A model generated the notes under the pieces. It made no database searches and was not told the DNA's origin. It saw only the letters and a list, made by a program, of their open reading frames with translations. The position numbers and the translations under genes are program-made. Positions 1 through 7,464 of a stretch of 28,634 nt of DNA are shown here, one piece after another; positions within the stretch are counted from its first letter, which is position 1; every line of letters starts with the position of its first letter. This stretch comes from Pseudomonadota bacterium (GTDB taxonomy: Bacteria > Pseudomonadota > Gammaproteobacteria > Burkholderiales > Burkholderiaceae): positions 1 to 28,634 of the forward strand of contig JAKORH010000016.1 of the NCBI GenBank assembly GCA_029777935.1, written 5' to 3'.

Positions 1-363
1 CGTGTAGGTGCGCTCGGTCACGTCGATGATGCGGCCGCGGAAGATGTCGGCCATCCGCTTCATCTCCTCGCGCTCCTTGCCGACCGCGCGCACCTTGATC
101 AGCATCAGCTCGCGCTCGGTGAAATCGCCCTCGGTCAGGTCGACCACCTTGACCACCTCGATCAGGCGGTTCAGGTGCTTGGTGATCTGCTCGATGATGT
201 CGTCCGAGCCGACCGTGACGATCGTCATCCGTGACAGCGATGCGTCCTCGGTCGGCGCCACCGTCAGTGTCTCGATGTTGTAGCCGCGCGCCGAGAACAG
301 CCCCACCACCCGTGACAGCGCGCCGGCTTCGTTCTCGAGCAGGACCGAAATGATGTGTCGCAT
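1..363 (-). CDS. ilvN: Acetolactate synthase small (regulatory) subunit, partial
   Basis: This is the regulatory subunit of acetohydroxyacid synthase, which activates IlvB and confers valine feedback inhibition in branched-chain amino acid synthesis. The window holds the first 121 codons; the family is usually about 163 residues, so the 3' end lies outside. The visible part is an N-terminal ACT domain beginning MRHIISVLLENEAGALSRVV, followed by SARGYNIETLTV and the start of the C-terminal domain (RELMLIKV). The ATG at 363 shares one base with the ilvB stop codon (TGATG), so translation is almost certainly coupled. ilvC is the expected next gene beyond the window edge in Burkholderiales, but that is inference. 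Confidence 0.97.
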   Translation of the reverse strand, partial: MRHIISVLLENEAGALSRVVGLFSARGYNIETLTVAPTEDASLSRMTIVTVGSDDIIEQITKHLNRLIEVVKVVDLTEGDFTERELMLIKVRAVGKEREEMKRMADIFRGRIIDVTERTYT

Positions 364-2132
364 CACAGGGCCTCCGAGCCGAGCAGCATCTCGGTCAGCC
401 CCTTGCCCGCCTTCACCATCGGCCACACGTTCTCCTTCGGATCGGTGATGAAGTCGAGGAACACCAGCCGGTCCCTGTGCTTGCCGAACGCCTCGTGCAG
501 CGCCGGCTCCACGTCGGCCGGCCGGGTGATCATCATGCCGACGTGGCCATAGGCCTCGGCGAGCCTGACGAAGTCCGGCAGCGCGTCGACGTAGGAATGC
601 GAATAGCGGCTACCGTATTCGATCTGCTGCCACTGCCGCACCATGCCCAGATAGCGGTTGTTCAGGTTGACGATCTTCGGCGTGAAATCGTACTGCTTGC
701 AGGTCGACAGCTCCTGGATGCACATCTGGATCGACGCCTCGCCGGTGATCACCGCGACCTGCGCGCCGGGATTTGCCTTCTGCACGCCCATCGCGTACGG
801 CAATCCCACGCCCATCGTGCCCAGGCCGCCCGAGTTGATCCAGCGCCGCGGCTGGTCGAAGCGGTAGTACTGCGCCGCCCACATCTGGTGCTGGCCGACA
901 TCGGAGGTGATGAACGCGTCGCCCTTGGTGACCTCCCACAGCTTCTCGATCACGTACTGCGGCTTGATGATGTCCGCGCTGCGGTCGTATTTCAGGCACT
1001 CGCGCCGGCGCCACTCGTCGATCTGCGCCCACCACGCCTTCAGCGCCGGCGCATTCGGCTTCGGTCCCGACGCCTCGATCTGCGCCAGCAGATCGACCAG
1101 CACCTCCCTCACGTCGCCCACGATCGGCACGTCGACCTTGACGCGCTTGGAGATCGACGAGGGGTCGACGTCGATGTGGATGATCTTGCGCGGAATCTGC
1201 GCGAAGTGCTTCGGGTTGCCGATCACGCGATCGTCGAAGCGCGCGCCGACGGCGAGCAGCACGTCGCAGTGCTGCATGGCCATGTTGGCCTCGTACGTGC
1301 CGTGCATGCCGGGCATGCCCATGAATTTCGGGTCGGACGCCTTGAAGCCGCCCAGCCCCATCAGCGTGCTGGTGCACGGAAAGCCGAGCAGATTGACGAG
1401 CCGGTTCAGCAGCTCCGACGAATCCGACAGGATCACCCCGCCGCCGCTGTAGATCATCGGCCGCTCGGCGCTCATCAGCAGTTGCACCGCCTTCTTGATC
1501 TGCCCCTGATGCCCTTTGACGACCGGGTTGTACGAGCGCAGGGTCAGGTCGCGCGGATAGCTGAATTCGCACTTCGCGACCGTGACGTCCTTCGGAATGT
1601 CGACCAGCACGGGCCCGGGGCGTCCGGTCGCCGCGATGTAGAACGCCTTGCGGATCGTCGCTGCCAGATCGCGCACGTCCTTGACGAGGAAGTTGTGCTT
1701 CACGCAGGGGCGCGTGATGCCGACCGTGTCGCACTCCTGAAAGGCGTCCTGGCCGATCGCGTGCGTCGGCACCTGGCCCGTGATGATCACGAGCGGAATC
1801 GAATCCATGTGCGCGGTCGCGATCCCGGTGACCGCGTTCGTGACGCCGGGTCCGCTGGTGACAAGCGCGACGCCGATCCTGCGGCTGGAACGCGAGTACG
1901 CGTCGGCTGCGTGGACGGCGGCCTGCTCGTGCCGCACCAGAATGTGCTGGAAGCGGTCCTGCTTGAAGATTTCGTCGTAGATGTAGAGGACCGCGCCGCC
2001 CGGATAGCCGAAGATGTGCTCGACGCCCTCTTCCTGCAAGCACCGAACGACGATTTCCGCGCCGTTCAGAAGTTCGGTCCTTGGGGCCGTAACGCGGGTT
2101 TCGGCGCGCGTTTCCGCGCTGATGGTCTGCAT
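363..2132 (-). CDS. ilvB: Acetolactate synthase large (catalytic) subunit
   Basis: This ThDP-dependent enzyme condenses pyruvate to acetolactate, or pyruvate plus 2-oxobutyrate to acetohydroxybutyrate. It has 589 residues, the usual family length. The N-terminal ThDP-binding domain contains FGYPGGAVL (about 41-49) and the catalytic glutamate in RHEQAA (Glu69). A central domain follows, then the C-terminal ThDP/Mg domain with the GEAS...NLNN motif. The start at 2132 (MQTISAE) is preceded by GAGAGGAG at 2140-2147 with about 7 bases spacing. The frame stays open to 2621, but that upstream part has no recognisable domain. The second residue after the Mg-motif glutamate is Ala, where Gly is usual (see findings). 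The gene is divergent from the sigma-factor operon. Confidence 0.97.
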   Translation of the reverse strand: MQTISAETRAETRVTAPRTELLNGAEIVVRCLQEEGVEHIFGYPGGAVLYIYDEIFKQDRFQHILVRHEQAAVHAADAYSRSSRRIGVALVTSGPGVTNAVTGIATAHMDSIPLVIITGQVPTHAIGQDAFQECDTVGITRPCVKHNFLVKDVRDLAATIRKAFYIAATGRPGPVLVDIPKDVTVAKCEFSYPRDLTLRSYNPVVKGHQGQIKKAVQLLMSAERPMIYSGGGVILSDSSELLNRLVNLLGFPCTSTLMGLGGFKASDPKFMGMPGMHGTYEANMAMQHCDVLLAVGARFDDRVIGNPKHFAQIPRKIIHIDVDPSSISKRVKVDVPIVGDVREVLVDLLAQIEASGPKPNAPALKAWWAQIDEWRRRECLKYDRSADIIKPQYVIEKLWEVTKGDAFITSDVGQHQMWAAQYYRFDQPRRWINSGGLGTMGVGLPYAMGVQKANPGAQVAVITGEASIQMCIQELSTCKQYDFTPKIVNLNNRYLGMVRQWQQIEYGSRYSHSYVDALPDFVRLAEAYGHVGMMITRPADVEPALHEAFGKHRDRLVFLDFITDPKENVWPMVKAGKGLTEMLLGSEAL

Positions 2133-2139
2133 GCTGCTG

Positions 2140-2147
2140 CTCCTCTC
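2140..2147 (-). promoter_or_regulatory. Ribosome binding site of ilvB
   Basis: Read on the minus strand this is GAGAGGAG, 7 bases before the ATG at 2132. It decides that start over the in-frame ATG further upstream (MERHP...) and the long open extension to 2621. Confidence 0.7.
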
Positions 2148-2411
2148 AAGGTCCTGCTGGAGATTGATTGGATGCCGTTCCATATCCGCTCGTGACGGAC
2201 GGTGCGGCCCTTCGCTTGGACGAACCGGCTGACTGTGAACCCAGCCTCTTGTGACGCAAGACCTTGTCACGATACTGCAGTGCATCAGCCAGGGCAAATC
2301 GACCGCCGCATCGGCGACGCCGAGCGGGAAAGACCGCACCCTCTGATAGGATTCGCGCGCCCTCATCGGGCCTGCCCGGCAAGACGTCAATTTCGATGCC
2401 GGCACGTGTGG

Positions 2412-2975
2412 ATGGCCACTCGAGAAGAACTCTCCGAATTCCTCGCCAGCGTCGAGCGCCGGGCCTTCAAGCAGGCCGCCTTTGCCGTGCGCGATGGCGA
2501 CACCGCGCAGGACATCGTCCAGGACGCCATGATTAAGCTGGCGGAGAACTACGGCGACCGGCCGGCCGTCGAACTGCCGCTGCTTTTCACGCGCATCCTG
2601 CAGAACACGCTGCACGACCACTTCCGGCGGCAGAAGGTGCGCTCGACGTGGACCACGCTGTTTTCGTCGCTGACGCCGGCCGACGAGGAGGATGCCGATC
2701 CGCTCGAAACCCTCGAAGCGCTGGCGGGCTCAGCGGCCGCTGAAAGCGCGGCCGACCAGGTCTCGCGGGAGCAGGTCATCGCGATCATCGAAGAGGAGAT
2801 CGCCAGGCTCCCGGTCCGTCAACGCGAGGCGTTCCTGCTGCGTTACTGGGAAGATTTCGATGTCGCGGAAACGGCGGCGGCAATGGGCTGTTCCGAAGGC
2901 AGCGTCAAGACCCATTGCTCGCGTGCCACCCACGCCCTGGCACGCGCGCTGCGCGACCGGGGAATCACGCTATGA
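2412..2975 (+). CDS. ECF-like RNA polymerase sigma factor
   Basis: This 187-residue group 4 (ECF-type) sigma factor should direct RNA polymerase to a small regulon. Region 2 spans about residues 12-75 (AFAVRDGDTAQDIVQDAMIK, then the RILQNTLHDHFRRQK DNA-melting segment). Region 4 spans about 133-180 (LPVRQREAFLLRYWEDFD, then the HTH AETAAAMGCSEGSVKTH). The two are joined by an acidic linker (about 90-115). The ATG at 2412 fits the family N-terminus; a GTG two codons upstream is possible, and the SD is weak. The gene overlaps the next by 4 bases (ATGA). The order sigma factor, DUF3619, DUF3106, RDD, divergent from ilvB, is recognisable from Burkholderiales genomes. The next gene would be the natural candidate anti-sigma or partner; this is inference. 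Confidence 0.92.
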   Translation: MATREELSEFLASVERRAFKQAAFAVRDGDTAQDIVQDAMIKLAENYGDRPAVELPLLFTRILQNTLHDHFRRQKVRSTWTTLFSSLTPADEEDADPLETLEALAGSAAAESAADQVSREQVIAIIEEEIARLPVRQREAFLLRYWEDFDVAETAAAMGCSEGSVKTHCSRATHALARALRDRGITL

Positions 2976-3385
2976 ACGAGACCGAATTTGCGTATCGCGT
3001 CCGCCAGGTCCTGAACGAGGGAGTCGATCGTCTGGACTTCAAGGCCGTCTATCGGCTCGAGCAGGCGCGCCGTCGCGCGCTGGCCCGCCACCGCGCCGCG
3101 CCGATCGAGGCCGAGCTGTGGGTGCCGTCTCTCGCCGTGGCTGGATCCGCGCCCGCGCGCCCGGCGCCCGGCGGTTTCTGGACCTGGGCGCATCGCGCCG
3201 GGCTGGCGGCGCCGATCCTGGCGCTGGTGGTGGGGTTCATCGGCATCTATCAGTGGCAACGCACGCAGCAGATCGAACATCTGGCCGATCTGGACTTCGC
3301 GGTGCTGATGGACGAAAGTCCGATCGACACGTTCGCGGATTCCGGGTTCGGAGTGCTTCTGAAGAATCAGGATCACGTTGACTAG
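2972..3385 (+). CDS. DUF3619 family single-pass membrane protein
   Basis: A 137-residue protein of the DUF3619 type. It has a charged N-terminal cytoplasmic part (1-45, rich in Arg and Glu), a Pro/Ala linker (52-68), one hydrophobic helix at about 75-95 (GLAAPILALVVGFIGIY) and an acidic C-terminal tail. The tail contains DLDFAVLMDESPIDTFADSG and would face the periplasm if the N-terminus is cytoplasmic. Its start codon overlaps the sigma-factor stop (ATGA at 2972-2975), so the two proteins are coupled. Topology and position suggest an anti-sigma or signal-transmitting partner, but no zinc-binding anti-sigma motif (HxxxCxxC) is present, so this role is inferred from position only. Confidence 0.88.
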   Translation: MNETEFAYRVRQVLNEGVDRLDFKAVYRLEQARRRALARHRAAPIEAELWVPSLAVAGSAPARPAPGGFWTWAHRAGLAAPILALVVGFIGIYQWQRTQQIEHLADLDFAVLMDESPIDTFADSGFGVLLKNQDHVD

Positions 3386-3386
3386 G

Positions 3387-3920
3387 ATGCGGTGCCCGGT
3401 CGCAATGTCTGCCGCACTTCGAATCTGCATTGCCGTGGCCGCATTCGCGGCCACGGTGCTTTTCGCGCCCGCCCAGGCGCAGCCGCCCGCGACGGCGAAG
3501 CCAGCGACGCCGGTGCGCGTATCGAAACCGGCCTGGAACGAGCTGTCGCCGGCGCAGAAGGACGCGCTGGCGCCGCTGGCGAAGGACTGGGAAGGGTTCG
3601 ATCGCGACCGCAAGCTCAAGTGGCTCGAGGTGGCCAAGCGCTATCCGAGCCTGACGGCCGAGGGCAAGCAGCGCCTGCATGAGCGGATGGGCGAATTCGC
3701 GCGGCTGTCGCCGGAACAGAAACGCAACGTGCGCGAAAACTTCCGCAAGGCCTATGAGCTGCCCGCGGATCAGCGACAGGCACTGATCCAGGAATACAAG
3801 GATCTGCCGCCGGAGCGCAAGCGCGAACTGTCCGACAAGGCGCGTTCCGGCAACGGCGCCGCGGCCAGGAAGCTGCGCGACGGCCGCGGCCGGGAAGCCA
3901 AGAAGGCCGAAGCCAGGTAA
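3387..3920 (+). CDS. DUF3106 domain secreted protein
   Basis: A 177-residue exported protein. A signal peptide covers about residues 1-32 (hydrophobic core ICIAVAAFAATVLFA, cleavage near AQA-Q). The mature part is almost entirely charged and helical, with repeating short units: WNELSPAQKDALAPL, SLTAEGKQRLHERM, RLSPEQKRNVRENF and DLPPERKRELSDKA. This repeat pattern is characteristic of DUF3106. The start is taken as ATG 3387, one base after the upstream stop; TTG 3378 and ATG 3405 (MSAALRI) are alternatives. It resembles periplasmic stress-sensing helical proteins in general form, but no function is established. It is the third gene of the sigma-factor operon. Confidence 0.85.
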   Translation: MRCPVAMSAALRICIAVAAFAATVLFAPAQAQPPATAKPATPVRVSKPAWNELSPAQKDALAPLAKDWEGFDRDRKLKWLEVAKRYPSLTAEGKQRLHERMGEFARLSPEQKRNVRENFRKAYELPADQRQALIQEYKDLPPERKRELSDKARSGNGAAARKLRDGRGREAKKAEAR

Positions 3921-3965
3921 CGCCAGCATCTTGCGCCCGGCGTTGACCGCGGCCCACCCGCGCCA

Positions 3966-4475
3966 GTGCCCTCCGCAGGTACCCCGCTCCCCATGCCGGC
4001 GCCCGGCATGCCGCTGCGCCTGGCGGCGATGATCTACGAAGCGCTGTTACTGTTCGGCGTGGCCTTCATCGTCGGCTATGCGGTGCTCGCCGCCTCGCAC
4101 TGGACGCACCCGCTGGCCGCGTATCAGCGCTGGATACTGCAGGCCGTGCTGTTCGTCGCCTTCGGCGCCTACTTCGTCTACTGCTGGACGCGCAGCGGAC
4201 AGACGCTGGCGATGAAATCGTGGCGCCTGAGGCTCGTCGGCCGCGACGGCCGGCCGCCGTCGCTGCGCGTCGCCGTGATTCGCTACGTGCTGGCGTGGAC
4301 GCTGTTCCTGCCCGGGCTTGCGTTCGTCGCGCTCGTCCACACCCACGCGCTGTGGGACGTGCTGGCGTTCGCACTCGGCTTCGCCGCCATGCTGCTCGTC
4401 AGCCGCACCCAACCGGACCGGCAATTGCTGCACGACCGGCTGCTGGGCACGCGCGTCGTCAGGGAGCGATCGTGA
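3966..4475 (+). CDS. RDD family integral membrane protein
   Basis: About 169 residues. The RDD fold starts with the Arg-containing LRLAAMIYEALLLFGVAF, where the family name residues are partly changed. Helices lie at about 24-45, 54-71, 103-125 and 129-145. The conserved GQTLAMKSWRLRLV segment lies between helices two and three. Some RDD proteins are reported as ion antiporters, but no substrate can be assigned here. The start could be GTG 3966 or ATG 3993; neither has a strong SD, and the longer form fits the N-terminal length of relatives better. The 3' end overlaps the convergent FFLEELY gene by 17 bases. It is the last gene of the sigma-factor cluster. Confidence 0.85.
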   Translation: MPSAGTPLPMPAPGMPLRLAAMIYEALLLFGVAFIVGYAVLAASHWTHPLAAYQRWILQAVLFVAFGAYFVYCWTRSGQTLAMKSWRLRLVGRDGRPPSLRVAVIRYVLAWTLFLPGLAFVALVHTHALWDVLAFALGFAAMLLVSRTQPDRQLLHDRLLGTRVVRERS

Positions 4476-5187
4476 TCGACGTCGATGTCCGGCCGCCATC
4501 GAACAGCGACTTCATCAGCGCCGTCTCGCGACTGCGGATCGTGTCGAGGAAGTCACCCGCCGCGCCCATTGCCACGAAGGCGTCGAAGCCGGACTGCAGG
4601 AATCGGTGCAGGTGTCCCAGACCCGCCATCTCCGCCGGGCCGCGCATCATGTGCAGCATCGGCTGCAGGAAAGGAACGCGCGCCAGCCGCTCCAGCGAAC
4701 GGCCGATGCGGTCGATCGTGTCGATCTGGCGCGCGCGCTCCTCCGGCGTGCCGGCGGCGCGATACGCGGCCGCATAGCCGGCGTCGTCGACCACGTCCGT
4801 GATCCGGCGCGCCACGCGCTCGTCCAGTCGCTCCGACAGTTCGTCGAGTTCGACCGCGAGCACCATCGTTGTCACCGCGCGTTCCGGCAGCATGCGCGCC
4901 AGCATCGGCACCACGCGCAGCGCCTCCTGGTCGCGTTGCGAGAAGTCCTTTGCGCCGTAGAGTTCGGCGAGGAAGAACTCGCACGCGGGACGCAGCCGCG
5001 GCTGCGCGAGCAGATCCGCGTACGTCTGCCGCAGGCGCTCGGCCTGCCAACGCTTGACCGCGCGCCAGGCGTCGCGCGGCTTCGCGTCGGAATCGAGCGC
5101 ACGGCGTAGTTCGATGACGCGCCTCAACGCGGTTGCGAGTCGAGCGGCCGACGATTCACCGGGAGCCATCGCAGCAATCTGCCTCAT
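4459..5187 (-). CDS. FFLEELY motif protein (variant FFLAELY)
   Basis: A soluble, mostly helical protein of about 242 residues with no signal peptide. The family is named for a motif that appears here as CEFFLAELYGAKDFSQRD at about residues 69-86. Downstream come MLARMLPERAVTTMVLAVELDELSERLD and a C-terminal stretch rich in Met and Leu (FLQPMLHMMRGPAEMAGLGHLHRFLQSGFDAF). No catalytic motif is visible and the family's function is unknown to me. The start is ATG 5187 (MRQIAAMAPG) or ATG 5169; a GAGG lies between them and would serve 5169. The gene stands alone, convergent with the RDD gene and divergent from the Tat-signal/GMC pair. Confidence 0.8.
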   Translation of the reverse strand: MRQIAAMAPGESSAARLATALRRVIELRRALDSDAKPRDAWRAVKRWQAERLRQTYADLLAQPRLRPACEFFLAELYGAKDFSQRDQEALRVVPMLARMLPERAVTTMVLAVELDELSERLDERVARRITDVVDDAGYAAAYRAAGTPEERARQIDTIDRIGRSLERLARVPFLQPMLHMMRGPAEMAGLGHLHRFLQSGFDAFVAMGAAGDFLDTIRSRETALMKSLFDGGRTSTSITIAP

Positions 5188-5261
5188 TAGACGGGCGCTT
5201 CTACAGCGACTTCCTACAATGCCGCCGGAGAATACGTGAGAGGCTTGCACTGCGGTTTGAC

Positions 5262-5762
5262 ATGCAGCGACGCACGCTCCTGAAAGTCGGGCTGGCCGGC
5301 GGCGCGCTGCTCGCCGCCGCCGGCGGTGTGAGCTATCTGCTGCGCCGCTCGGCGCCCGATGCGGCCGTGGGCGACGATGCGCTGCTCGTGCTGCACGGCG
5401 TGCTGCCCGCGCTTCTGGACGGTGCGTTGCCTGCGGAGCCCGCCGCGCGCGCGCGCGCGCTGGCAGGCGCGCTGGCGCGTACGCAGGTGACCATCGCCGG
5501 ACTGCCGCCCCCGACGCGCGCGGAACTGGGGCAACTGTTCGCGCTGCTCGCCTCCGCGCCCGGACGCTGGCTGGCCGGCGTCGAGCGCTGGGATGATGCC
5601 GATGTCGCGCAGGTCGGCGCATTCCTGCAACGCTGGCGCACGCATTCATTCGATTTGTTCCAAGCCGCCTACCAGGCGCTGCACGATCTCGCGCTCGGCC
5701 CGTATTACTCCGATCCCTCCACCTGGAACGCGATCGGCTACCCGGGACCGGTCGATCTATGA
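5262..5762 (+). CDS. Tat-signal small subunit of a GMC dehydrogenase (putative)
   Basis: 166 residues. The N-terminus MQRRTLLKVGLAGGALLAAA is a twin-arginine signal (RRTLLK followed by a Gly/Ala/Leu core), so export of a folded protein is expected. The remainder is helical, with conserved-looking LGQLFALLASAPGRWLAG and FQAAYQALHDLALGPYYSDPSTWNAIGYPGP. That last segment is reminiscent of gluconate 2-dehydrogenase subunit 3-like small subunits. It overlaps the following GMC gene by 4 bases (ATGA, 5759-5762). Since the GMC protein has no signal of its own, this subunit probably carries it through the Tat system as a hitch-hiker complex. The assignment rests on context plus the signal and is not a firm family match. 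Confidence 0.75.
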   Translation: MQRRTLLKVGLAGGALLAAAGGVSYLLRRSAPDAAVGDDALLVLHGVLPALLDGALPAEPAARARALAGALARTQVTIAGLPPPTRAELGQLFALLASAPGRWLAGVERWDDADVAQVGAFLQRWRTHSFDLFQAAYQALHDLALGPYYSDPSTWNAIGYPGPVDL

Positions 5763-7435
5763 GCGCGCCGGGCCGCCCCAAGCGCGAATCCCTGAGCGCG
5801 CAGCGCGAGGGTAGTCCAGCAGGCGCGATCCCCGACCCGATCGCCGCCGGCCTGGCGCGCGGCTGGAAGTTCGTCGACGCCTCGACGCTGACGACGCCGC
5901 TCGCGCTCGAGTGCGACGTGGCGATCGTCGGCACCGGCGCCGGCGGTGGCATCAGCGCCGAGCTGCTGGCGAAGGCCGGGCTGAACGTCGTCCTGATCGA
6001 GGAAGGCCCGCTCGCGAGCTCGCGCGACTTCCGTATGCGCGAGTCCGAGGCCTATCCAGCGCTTTACTGGGAATCGGCGGCCCGCAAGACCAGGGACAAG
6101 GCGATCAACATCCTGCAAGGGCGCGCGGTCGGCGGTTCCACCACGGTCAACTGGACCTCGAGCTTCCGCACGCCGCCCGCCACGCTCGCGTTCTGGCGCG
6201 AGCGGTTCGGCCTGCGCGACTTCACTTTCGATGCGCTGGCACCGTACTTCGAGCAGGTCGAGCGGCGCCTGAACATCGAACCGTGGCGCAGCGCGCCGAA
6301 CGCCAACAACACCGTGCTCGGGCGAGGCGGCGCGGCGCTCGGCATCGCGGTCAAGGCCATGCAGCGCAACGTGCGCGGGTGCTGGGACCTCGGCTACTGC
6401 GGCATGGGCTGCCCGACCAATGCCAAGCAGTCGATGCTGATCACGACGATCCCGGCCGCGCTCGATCGCGGCGCGCGCCTGTACGCGCGGCTGCGCGCGC
6501 TGCGCTTCGAGTTCAGCGGCAACCGCGTCGAGCGCCTGCTGTGCGCGGCGCTGCGCGCGGACGGGCTCGCCGCGAGCGGCGTCACGGTCGAAGTGCGCGC
6601 GCGCCACTTCGTCGCAGCGGGCGGGGCGATCAACACGCCGGCGTTGCTGCTGCGGTCGGCCGCGCCCGATCCGTACGGACGGCTCGGACTGCGCACGTTC
6701 CTGCACCCGACGGTGATCTCGGCAGCGGTGTTCGAGCCGCGCATCGACGGATACGCAGGGGCGCCGCAAAGCCTGTACTGCGACCACTTCCTCGAGACCG
6801 ATGCGATCGACGGCCCGCTCGGCTTCAAGCTCGAGGCCGCCCCGCTGCACCCGGTGCTGTTCGCCTCGACGCTGCAGGGCTTCGGCGCTGCGCATGCGCG
6901 GCTGATGCGGCAGTTCGCGCACGCGCAGGTGCTGCTCGCGCTGTTGCGCGACGGCTTCCATCCGGACAGCCGCGGCGGCCGCGTCGATCTGCGAGGCGAC
7001 GGCAGCCCCGTCCTCGACTATCCGTTGAACGCGCCGATCTGGGAGGCCGTGCGGCGCGCGCTTACCGTGATGGCCGAGATCCAGTTCGCCGCCGGTGCGA
7101 AGACCGTGTCGCCGGTGCACGAATTGTCGGGCGAGCATTCGAGCCTGGCCGAGGCAAGACGGGCCATCGCGCTGCTGCCGATGCGACCGCTCGCGATGCG
7201 CGTGGTCAGTGCGCACGTGATGGGCGGCTGCGGCATGTCAACGTCTGAAAGAACCGGCGTGGTCGATCCGCGCGGACGCCACTTCCAGATCGAGAATCTG
7301 TCCGTGCACGACGGCTCGATCTTCCCCACCTCGATCGGCGCCAATCCGCAGCTATCGATCTATGGCATCGTCAACCGGACGGCGCAGCAGCTCGCCGCGG
7401 AACTGACGCAGGCCGCCTCGCCCGCGCTCGACTGA
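5759..7435 (+). CDS. GMC family FAD-dependent oxidoreductase
   Basis: A 558-residue flavin dehydrogenase/oxidase of alcohols or sugars. The FAD Rossmann motif is at 53-64 (DVAIVGTGAGGG), followed by VVLIEEGP. The GMC signature GRAVGGSTTVNW is at 121-132 and the second GMC region AAGGAINTPALLLRSA at 286-301. The C-terminal active site contains His486 (SAHVMGGCGMS) and Asn529 (GANPQLSIYG), the usual His/Asn pair. A Cys-rich YCGMGCP (213-219) sits in the substrate domain and is typical of the membrane or electron-transfer GMC branch. There is no signal peptide; coupling to the upstream Tat-signal gene suggests periplasmic action. No cytochrome c partner is adjacent. The substrate is unknown. Confidence 0.92.
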   Translation: MSAPGRPKRESLSAQREGSPAGAIPDPIAAGLARGWKFVDASTLTTPLALECDVAIVGTGAGGGISAELLAKAGLNVVLIEEGPLASSRDFRMRESEAYPALYWESAARKTRDKAINILQGRAVGGSTTVNWTSSFRTPPATLAFWRERFGLRDFTFDALAPYFEQVERRLNIEPWRSAPNANNTVLGRGGAALGIAVKAMQRNVRGCWDLGYCGMGCPTNAKQSMLITTIPAALDRGARLYARLRALRFEFSGNRVERLLCAALRADGLAASGVTVEVRARHFVAAGGAINTPALLLRSAAPDPYGRLGLRTFLHPTVISAAVFEPRIDGYAGAPQSLYCDHFLETDAIDGPLGFKLEAAPLHPVLFASTLQGFGAAHARLMRQFAHAQVLLALLRDGFHPDSRGGRVDLRGDGSPVLDYPLNAPIWEAVRRALTVMAEIQFAAGAKTVSPVHELSGEHSSLAEARRAIALLPMRPLAMRVVSAHVMGGCGMSTSERTGVVDPRGRHFQIENLSVHDGSIFPTSIGANPQLSIYGIVNRTAQQLAAELTQAASPALD

Positions 7436-7464
7436 CTTCCCCGGTCGGGATAGATTCGCCGGCC

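Noticed and set aside
477..2195. Long plus-strand open frame opposite ilvB
   Set aside because: It is antisense to a certain ilvB gene, Arg/Asp/His-rich as expected from complement codons at high GC, and has no domain or SD.
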